Shown piece after piece: positions 55,673 to 64,000 of a stretch of 64,000 nt of DNA; within the stretch, counting starts at the first letter, position 1; each line of letters opens with the position of its first letter. The stretch comes from Clitoria ternatea (Eukaryota > Streptophyta > Magnoliopsida > Fabales > Fabaceae), in NCBI GenBank assembly GCA_037962975.1, contig CM075675.1, forward strand, positions 46,980,501 through 47,044,500. The letters are read 5' to 3'. Below the pieces are notes generated by a model. It saw nothing but the letters and a program-made list of their open reading frames with translations, had not been told where the DNA came from and made no database searches. A program made the position numbers and the translations under genes.

Positions 55673-58668
55673 TTTTATGTGTTTTTAAAAGAAGGATGAA
55701 TGCTCTGTCACTTATGCAATCCAATATGGTTGTTAATTAAACATGAAAGTAAATGCATCTCATTTCATTTGCAATTGCAAGAAGAATATTCTTTTCGTGA
55801 AACTTAGCACCAAAAATGTATCTATGACAAGGGTAATATAACAAAAAAAAAAAAAAATCCTTCAAAATTAATATTATTAACATATCTCGTATTGCTTAAG
55901 AATATGATAAAATACTCTTCATAAATTTTCCATTTTTTTTGTAAAACAAGGGGTTAAAAAAATCAATCACCTGAAACATAAAATTAAATTAAAAAAGAGG
56001 AGTTATAGTAAAAAAACTTGTTTAAGAGAATAACAACCTTCATGTTAAGTCACTTGATCGGTCAATTTTCTAATAAATATTCATCAACACCTTACTTTTT
56101 CTTGAAGAGAAACATTTAAAGAAGAATAAGGATCTTCTTTTACTTAATTAAAAAGATTTCCATGACCACCCCATATTTTAGATGGCTTTTTAATGGTCTA
56201 ACAAACTAAAAACAAACATTTTTTTATGCAGCTGTGACTCGCACGCATTGAGATTTGTTAAAAACTTATAGGTAAATGTAAAAAAAATAATAAAAAAAAT
56301 ACTTGTATAATTTTAAGGTTATAGATTTTGATGCAATACATATTTTTGATACATTTTTGTAATAAAAATTTTAGAATTTAAGATAAAATAAGTAATTTTT
56401 TTTGAAAAAATATGATAGAAAGAAAATAAAAAATGATAAGTATTTTTATTATGCTATTATTAAAATTATGTAAGCCACTATGATTTTATATAACTATTTT
56501 TTGTGAAGAACAAATAGAATAATTAGAAATATCTAAAAAATATAATTAGAATAATTCGACAATTATTTTTTATTATAGTAATAAAAGAATTATATATTAT
56601 TATATTTTTAAATAGAAATGCTTAAAAGATATAATAAAGAACAAATAAGACAGTATCTAATAAATTATTTTAAAAGCTATAAACTAATTTGTAATATTAA
56701 GTAATCGAATTTGTAGTAGATCTTTTATTTTGAAGAACTTATTATCATAATTAATATTCTTTACCAATTTTAAATGAAGATAAAATTATTCTAGTTTTAT
56801 GGCAAGAATTTTCTGCTTGTTTTTCTAAAATTTTCATTCTCTAGAATAGATAGAAAAATTCTTTAAATTTTTTTCCATTTTTTAGTTTTATTGGAAAACT
56901 TCTTTAAAAACTTCTCTATTTTTCCTAAAGAAAAATAAAAAATCAGTTTTCAGTTTTCTATAAATTTTCTTTAAATATTTTATAAACAAATACACTTTTT
57001 ATTTTCCCAATCTTTTCAAAAATAGTTTTCTATTTTTTTAAAAAAACTTACAACTAAACACGACTTATATGTTCTAAAATCACATCCTTGATTCACAATG
57101 ACCAATAAAAAATAACTTTCCAAATATGTATACCGTACAACCCTGAATTTATTTTACATATATTGAGAAATTATTCATTTAGACATAAGAGAAAATAATT
57201 GAATTTCGACAATAATTCATAACCTCATTCCTTGTTTATTTTAACTTTGAGTTAGTTTTTTTTATATCTTACCGTGTCTTTTATTTTATTGATTAATTTA
57301 TATTTTACATTTTTCATATCTCACATTAATTGTCTTCTATTTTCACAAATTTCAATTAGTTACTTATTTTTATATTTGTATATTCATCTTTATTATATAG
57401 TTATAATAAATATAAATTTAATTTAATTTTTTTAACATTTTCTGTCAGTAATTTTTAAACGCAAAATATATTAAAATAATTGCATAACTACTTTTATAGG
57501 ACCATGATATTATTTAACAATGAATTACATAATTCATCCGATGAGCATAAAAAACGAGTGCGGGGAACAATTATGTGAAAACATAATCCATGCATATAAA
57601 AAAAAAATCTCACACTTAATGCTAATGTAGATCCATTACAAAGAGATAAGAAAAAATATTTAGAGATGAACAAGTGAAAATGAAATTAATGGAAGAAAAA
57701 ACAAAAGCTCGTAAAGAAACTATTACTTATCAAGTATTAACCTGCATGTATAGGAATATGGTCATGCAAACCAATTAATCTCTCAGCAAAAGGAAAAATA
57801 TCACCATACAAATTTTATTAATTATTATGTATGTTGGATTGAAGGAAGATAGTCGGTATGTGAAGTTATATATACACATATAAATTGACATTATATAATG
57901 AATCGGTTGTGACTTAACTAGATTAAAATTATAAAAAGAATTTTGAGTTTGATTTTTATTAAACATATTTATCAAGAGAAGTGAAAAATCTTATGACTAA
58001 TTACTTGTAAACTTATTAAACTATATTAGAACCCTACACCATATAATCCATATCATTATTTTCAAAATTAATTAGATGTTACATGGGAAGGAGGTGTTTT
58101 AATATTGTCATGTTAAACATTTCTATTAGTAATGACTAGGTAAACAATGATAATCATCTATAATATATAAATAATGAAAATTTTAATTTTGTCTCAAATA
58201 TAGTTTTTCATTCACTTTTTCAATATGTATTAAGACATCTTAAAAATAATTTTTTATTTAAAAATATTAATTAAATATATTTTAAAATAAAAATATATTT
58301 TTGATTCTTTATGGGGGGATCCAAGAGACATGAGAAATGGGGAGGAGGTTGGTAGAGAAGAAGATGATAATAAAAATGTTAACGATGTTACCTAATTAAA
58401 CGACGGATAAGTGAATTTAACAAAAAAAATAAAAATAAATTATAAATGATGAAATTGATAAAAAAAAAATAATAATAACCGACCAAATTAAACCAAAACA
58501 AGAGAGAAAAATTTAAGGACCAAAAATCCAATCTTAAAAAAACCCAATGTTTCATTCCTGAGGAAGTTGGAACTCTTGGAGAGTGGAAAGAACTTCGAAA
58601 AAGCATGAATTCATGACAACATGATATAGCTGAATTTTTCTCCTTTGGGTTGAGCATCTTCATTCTTC
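55673..58668. other. AT-rich intergenic region between two divergent genes
   Basis: Holds the promoters of the minus-strand DUF946 gene and the plus-strand PPR gene. Very AT-rich. The segments 56770-57060 and 58190-58300 look like decayed insertions but have no definable ends. No coding region seen; the 91-codon minus-strand ORF 58388-58663 has no domain. Confidence 0.5.
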
Positions 58669-61600
58669 ATGTGGTTCCTTCGCCGATGTGTTTTCTCTAT
58701 CAAGTATCCTTATTTTCTCTTACCCTTATTTGCTTTATGATTTTGATTACTCAATTTCATGTATTTTCCTATAATCATCATTGACTCTGCTTCTATTCCT
58801 TAACCTTCATTATCATTTTCTGTTGCCTTTTTTGATGTATACTTGAAAACCCCGTTTTTTGCTTATCCCCTTCTATGTTGCAAACTGGAATAAATTATAG
58901 CATGTATTTTATTTTTCCTTTAACCTCAGTATTTGGTTTCTGTTTTATTTTTTGGTGGAAAATTTTTCGGCAATGTATAGGTAATATGAGGTTTTTATTG
59001 TTTCTCTTATTCATAGGAAACAAGGATATTGTGTATGTTGGATAAAACGTGACACTCTGAGTTATTTCAGCGGTGTCAACCTTGTTAGTTGCTTCCCTTC
59101 TCTGTTAGGAGCAAAAAGGTATTTTTCTAGAGAGGAAAGTTACCACCATACTTCACTCATTGTTGGAAAATTCTTCTTGACTAGTTGCGGGTTGTCTTCA
59201 CGGGCAAGTGAAGAAATTTGTGATGAAGATGTTTCGAATGAGGCGGTTCTGGATCTTGAGAAAACCCTTGCTGGTAAGCTGAATGAGGATATTAATGTGG
59301 AGAAAGAAGTCAAGCTGGAGTTAAATCCAGAACCTAGACGTTTGGATGATCATTATTTGTCGGAATCTGAGAATGACCTTTACTTTAAGTACTGCGAGCC
59401 ATTGAAGAGAAAGACATCTTTAGAGGTTTTAAGAACCATTATGGACAGTTCAGTCCACAATGTTCCTGGCATTCTTAAAAATTTTGTTAAAGCAGGGGAG
59501 GATTTGAACCATGTAGAGGCTTCGAAGATGATATTTGTGCTCTGGAAGCATCACATGTATCATAAGGCGTTTCAGGTACTTTTTTAGATGTTTCTTTTAA
59601 ATTGAACCCAAGTTTTCTTCAAATTTCTTGAGTAGATAAATAATGGTAAATCAGAATGCCGAGTGTGGAGGTATTATTATTATTATTTTTATTTTAATAT
59701 GTTTGTTAAACCAAAATGTGTATATGCATTTAAATGATTTTATTGGTTTCAAATGACTTCCAGGCATTCATTATGCTTTCGGCAATCCAGATTTTATTGA
59801 TATGTTAAATAATTAGTTTTTTATTTTTAAATTGAGGGAGTAATAAAATGTTTATAAGAGTGAATATAAGGTGATGAAGAATTACAACTTATATTTTATT
59901 TCTTTTATTTTTTCAATGTCAAATAAGAGAATATTTACTTAAATTGAAAGACCTGGCCTCTGTTCCCATTTCTCTCCAAACGTATCTAGTGTCTGTTATT
60001 TGATTGTATACTGGAGCTTTCATCATTGCCTTAAATACCATTATAGATGGCAAATTTTTTTATTACCAATCAAAGATGGTTAATTATACTTTAATTTGCA
60101 CTTAACATGGTAATAAATGCAGGCTTGCTGGATGCTATTATTCACTGTTGTTTGAAATACCATTGCCTTGTTTGAGGCTTGCTTTGAAATTTGAATATAT
60201 GGTTCTAATGTCATTGATTCATCAATATGCTGTGATTGATTGTGTAGAGAGTTATGCTATGTCTTATGTAAGCATGTGAAACAAAAGAAGGGAAGATGTT
60301 GACAAAAGGGTCTATTCCATAATTGTGGCTAACTGGCCATGCTGCATGCCTGCATCTATATACTGTTGTAGTTGTGTTTTCAACACTAACTGTTTCAAGC
60401 AGTGGTTCACAGATTTATTTGATATATACACCGTTTCTTTCAAGACTTTTATCATTACTTAGGTTTGAGCTTCCATTGGCCATTATCTGTTTCGCAGATT
60501 TCGGAATGGTTGGAGACCACTAAACAATTTGAGCATAGTGAACATGATTATGCTTCTCGTCTTGATTTAATTGCCAAGGTCCAGGGAGTTGATGTGGCAG
60601 AGAAGTACATGAGGAATGTTCCTGACTCTTCCCGAGGTGAATTGTTGTACAGAATTCTTTTAGCAAACTGTGTCCGCTGTGGCAATGTGGCAAAATCAAA
60701 GGCTGTTTTTGAAAAAATGAGAAGTTTGGGTTTGCCAATCACTATTCATTCTTTGAATCTGATGATCATTCTGTACAAGATGTGTGACAAAAGAAAGATA
60801 CGTGAAATGTTATTTCTTATGGAGAAGGGAAATATAACTCCGTCTCATCTTACATACAGGATCCTGATAGCTGCCAGAGGTGAATCTGGGGATATAAGAG
60901 GAATGGAAAAATTGGTTGAGGATATGAAGTCTCAGGGTCTACAACTTGATACCCATGTCCTGACAGTCTTGGCTGGTTTCTATATTTCTAAGGGGTTGAA
61001 AGATAAAGCTGTTGCTGTTCTCAAAGAAATTGAAGGGGGAGACTCACAGGAATGCATCCGAGCATGCAATAAACTGCTCTCTCTCTATGCTTCTCTTGAC
61101 ATGACTGGTGATGTTAGTAGAATTTGGAACCGTTTCAAGTCAGACCCATCAATACTAGAATGTATAGCTGCCATTGGTGCATGGGGCAAATTAGGTAAAG
61201 TTGATGAAGCAGAAGCAGTGTTTGAAATGGCATTGCAAAAGTATAAGGATAAGGGTCTCTCATCCAGGCTCTTTTCTGAACTCCTGAAAGTTTATGTTCA
61301 GAATAACCAGTTATCTAAAGGGAAGGAGTTTATTGAGCGAATGAGACCTTATAGATGTTGGTTTGGTCCACTGGTTTGGGATGGACTAGTGAGATTTTAT
61401 GTGGAAGCTGGGGATGTAGAGAAGGCAGCTTCAATTCTAAGTAAGGCAGCCCAAAGACAAAGTGGACACCCAGTGAGACCATTATTCAACACCTATATAG
61501 TTGTCATGGAACAATATGCAAAGTGTGGAGATATACACAATACTGAGAAGTGGTTCCATAAAATGAGGCAGTGTGGATACATTGGCCGTCTTAGGCCATT

Positions 61601-61730
61601 TCAGATTTTGATCCAGGCTTATTTAAAGGCTAAAACCCCTGCTTATGGGATTATAGAAAGAATGAAGGCTGAAAACCTAGTCCCAAATAAAGAATTTAAC
61701 ATGCAGTTGGCAAAACTTGTGGCACTTTAG
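58669..61730 (+). CDS. P-type pentatricopeptide repeat protein, mitochondrial (PPR596-like)
   Basis: Three exons: 58669-58703, 59017-59575 and 60498-61730, all with GT/AG borders, joining to 608 aa. The tiny first exon encodes MWFLRRCVFSIK; its join to exon 2 gives KKQGYCVCWIKRD. MW-LRR followed by a KQGY phrase resembles the N-terminus of Arabidopsis At1g80270 (PPR596) and its relatives, and is Arg-rich and poor in acids, as in a mitochondrial presequence. An acidic stretch follows (EDINVEKEVKLELNPEPRRL), then about 10 degenerate PPR motifs from residue 190 on, such as GELLYRILLANCVRCGNVAK and PSHLTYRILIAARGESGDI, without E or DYW extension. It should bind organelle RNA; for PPR596 a role in mitochondrial RNA processing or editing is reported in Arabidopsis, and extending this here is inference. 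Confidence 0.9.
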
Positions 61731-63492
61731 AGGATGTGTTACTGTTCAGAAATATACATGAATGTTAGACTTGGTTACTTAATGAACCTGTTGAATGTTT
61801 TCCCTTCTGAGCTACGTATCAGGGGAACCAGGAAAAGATGCTCTCACATTACAAATTAGGTAATCTGGTATAACTTGACAAAAATGGAGAAATTCTACAT
61901 TTCAACAAGGGAAAAAAATCAACTGGGCTTGTTTAGTTTCTAGATGGGGTTTCTCAATTGGGTTTAGCTAGAAACAAATTTTTAATCTGTTGATTAAACG
62001 AAATTTAAAAATATCTTGAACATGTTTGATCAATTTTGACCATAAAATGATTTAGTTGATCAAATTTAATTTTTGTAACCCAGTACGCATATGGGCTTTC
62101 TATTCACCTGCTTCTTACAACTGTTGACTGTTTCATTCTTGTGCCGTGTCACTCACTTTCGGCATCATAGATAGGAACTGATCTTATTCTGCTAGTTATG
62201 CACTCCTCTGCTGGGTTGGGGTAAGAGGGGGGAGTCTTTATATTTAATGTAAATGGCCGTGATATTCACTTTCTCTTTGAGAGGGCAATATTCTCACGCA
62301 GGGTTGCGCACTTGAATTGGCCTATATGCTTCTCTTCGCAAAGTATTAGACTTTTATTTTATTTTATACAAGTACAAGAAAAGGAAACAAAAGATATAGG
62401 AGGCTCATCCCAAACACGAAATGCTTCTAGATCTAACTGTTCACATATTTTCAACTGCCATTTTTTCTGTCAACATTTAAACACGAATTGGACAAGCCAT
62501 GGTTTCCATTCAGTTTTAGTTTATGCTTTTGTTTGTCAACTAACTGACTATCCAGTATCCACTGATATGTAATCACACATTTTTCGTGACAAGTTTGTGC
62601 TAATCCATCGAGGATTGCTGATCATGGATCCTGGTCCAGACTGGTTTTCCCACCTCTTCACTCTTGCTACGCAGCTACATTCTACCCCTTAAACCCAGTA
62701 TATGATATTCTAATTTTCAGCGACTAAAATTTAACTGAAGCGGTGAACTCTGCAATACCCCAACACTCGAAAGATGTTAACCATTATAGATCTCTCGGTA
62801 AAAAGTTCAGTATGAAGTATGAAAAGAACTAGCTTAACAATTGAAAAGGGGAGAAAAATGATTACTCCAGCTTTACACTTGAAAAGGGAGAAAAATGGTT
62901 CCACCAGATTAACACTTTAAAATAGAAGGGAAAAGCTTCCACGAGTCGTTATTTGAACTTTTTCCCTAAGCTTCATCTCGACCAGTTCACGTTATAAATA
63001 TCACCAAATATAATGTATTCTGTATTATATGCACAGACAGAGAGGTCTATCTTCTGTTGCATTCCCAACTTCTAGCCATTCACAGATACTCAATTTTTTT
63101 TCACAGATTTATGAACAACCAAAAGCATATACTACATCTTCTAAGAAAGAAGAGTACAACAAACTTGTACAACTTAATTTCAACAAAGAAATTGTAACAA
63201 AAGAATAAATAAAGTTAAACACTATTCCAAGCATAGCAATGAACAAAAAATGATAACAGAATATACACAATTTGAATTCAAGCACAACACACGTCTAGCC
63301 TGTTATTTAGAAACATGTGAAAAAATAAAGTCTTGACCGGCACAAGATTCACCTCAGGGTTCAACTCAACCCACAACAAGACTCAAACAGAACTTAGGAA
63401 GTTCCATCTATATCCTCCTATACCAAGTAATGAAAAAACTCATACCATATCATAACAGTTTTTAGATTGCAAATGTGAACAACCCCATTCCA
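61731..63492. other. Intergenic region
   Basis: Contains the 3' untranslated region of the PPR gene and, at the right, that of the minus-strand gene at 63493. The 86-codon ORF 62312-62572 has no domain. No repeat with definable ends. Two near-identical phrases GAAAAGGGGAGAAAAATG (62844) and GAAAAGGGAGAAAAATGG (62881) are a small local repeat. Confidence 0.5.
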
Positions 63493-64000
63493 TTACCCTT
63501 CTTCTTCCTCAGCAAAATCTAGAACCTGAGAAACATCCCTCTCATCAGGGCAAAAATAAGACTTCTTCCCTACCAATTCAGCAACTCTTTTCGCAGCACC
63601 TGAATCCCTAGGACTCTCATTCACACACTTTAAAGTTTTAATCTTGGGAAGAAAAACCACACCACTCACACCTTGTTCTTGTTCTTCTTCACTACTCTTG
63701 TTCGGAATCTCCCACCTCTTCTTCACCCTAACCTCACTTCCTCCTCCATTCTCAGGCAAAGATCTCTTCTTCACATCACCACACTGGCTGCTATTATACC
63801 TACTCGCCACAACCCTCCCCTGTTTCAACCCTTTCTTGTAACTCACATTCACCGATTTTTCCCTTTCACTGAATAACAATTTCTTCGGCTCAATCACCAA
63901 CGCTTCTTCTTTCTTCTTCGCCCCCTTTCTTGATCCCAACGTCGCGCTTGAGTTCACTCTACCAGCATAGGTTTTCCCCCTTTCCTCTTCGGTGATCTCC
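63493..64000 (-). CDS. Unrecognised plant protein, C-terminal exon (partial)
   Basis: An open frame enters from beyond 64000 and ends at a stop at 63493. The frame is open upstream of the ATG at 63957 (EITEEERGKTYAGRVNSSAT), so the real start lies outside the window. The visible 168 residues are hydrophilic and low in complexity: Lys-rich parts, EVRVKKRWEIPN, an acidic EEEQEQ, then VVFLPKIKTLKCVN, AKRVAELVGKKSYFCPDERD and an acidic tail, DFAEEEEG. The more ordered C-terminal third is probably the conserved part. I do not recognise the family. Coding is supported by length, composition and the long open frame up to the window edge; both strands have ORFs here, but the plus-strand ones are poor in charged residues and look like shadows. 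Confidence 0.65.
   Translation of the reverse strand, partial: EITEEERGKTYAGRVNSSATLGSRKGAKKKEEALVIEPKKLLFSEREKSVNVSYKKGLKQGRVVASRYNSSQCGDVKKRSLPENGGGSEVRVKKRWEIPNKSSEEEQEQGVSGVVFLPKIKTLKCVNESPRDSGAAKRVAELVGKKSYFCPDERDVSQVLDFAEEEEG

Noticed and set aside
62312..62572. 86-codon ORF downstream of the PPR gene
   Set aside because: No recognisable domain; lies in probable intergenic or 3' sequence.

Overview
This is plant nuclear DNA. The host genes have spliceosomal introns, there is a cytosolic ribosomal protein gene with a telo-box, a mitochondrial-type PPR gene and a plant DUF946 gene, and large Ty1/copia and Ty3/gypsy LTR retrotransposons are nested together. Ogre-like and Tat-like elements, the LTR sequence style and the gene order suggest a legume, but I cannot fix the species from sequence alone.

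Layout. (1) 1-2917: 3' half of a purH (AICAR transformylase/IMP cyclohydrolase) gene on +, with an in-frame stop in its most conserved motif, so probably a pseudogene; a MITE-like element lies in the upstream intron. (2) 5212-6732 (-): intact four-exon RPS19 gene (143 aa) with a telo-box. (3) 7215-32508: a Ty1/copia element on the minus strand, split by a 19.3-kb Ty3/gypsy element of the Tat lineage (10436-29740, 745-bp LTRs, target duplication GGTGT), which is itself interrupted by two solo LTRs (11725-14147, target duplication AAACC; 19342-20699, target duplication CGCAG). (4) 33356-35271: another solo LTR (copia-like, minus). (5) 35860-50019: a young 14.2-kb Ogre-like element with 3.29-kb LTRs, a gag gene but no pol, and a 3' region made of hairpin repeats and a minisatellite. 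(6) 50670-52460: a diverged, older solo LTR of a related family, carrying a SINE. (7) 53973-55672 (-): DUF946/Vps62-like gene. (8) 58669-61730 (+): P-type PPR gene with a tiny first exon. (9) 63493-64000 (-): 3' part of an unrecognised gene running off the window.

The most unusual content is in the Tat element. Downstream of integrase it carries two tandem, diverged copies of an antisense gene related to the plant mobile domain/Transposase_28 proteins. Each copy has a TATA box 170-195 bp upstream of its ATG, and each has an 87-bp intron at the same codon. This looks like a promoter-driven, spliced antisense gene carried and duplicated by a retrotransposon; in copy B the second exon (about 476 codons with a long coiled coil) is still fully open.

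Host genes in the window are separate transcription units with no visible functional link. Most of the retroelement coding sequence is broken by stops of the C-to-T type, frameshifts and one large deletion, so I see no autonomous element here.
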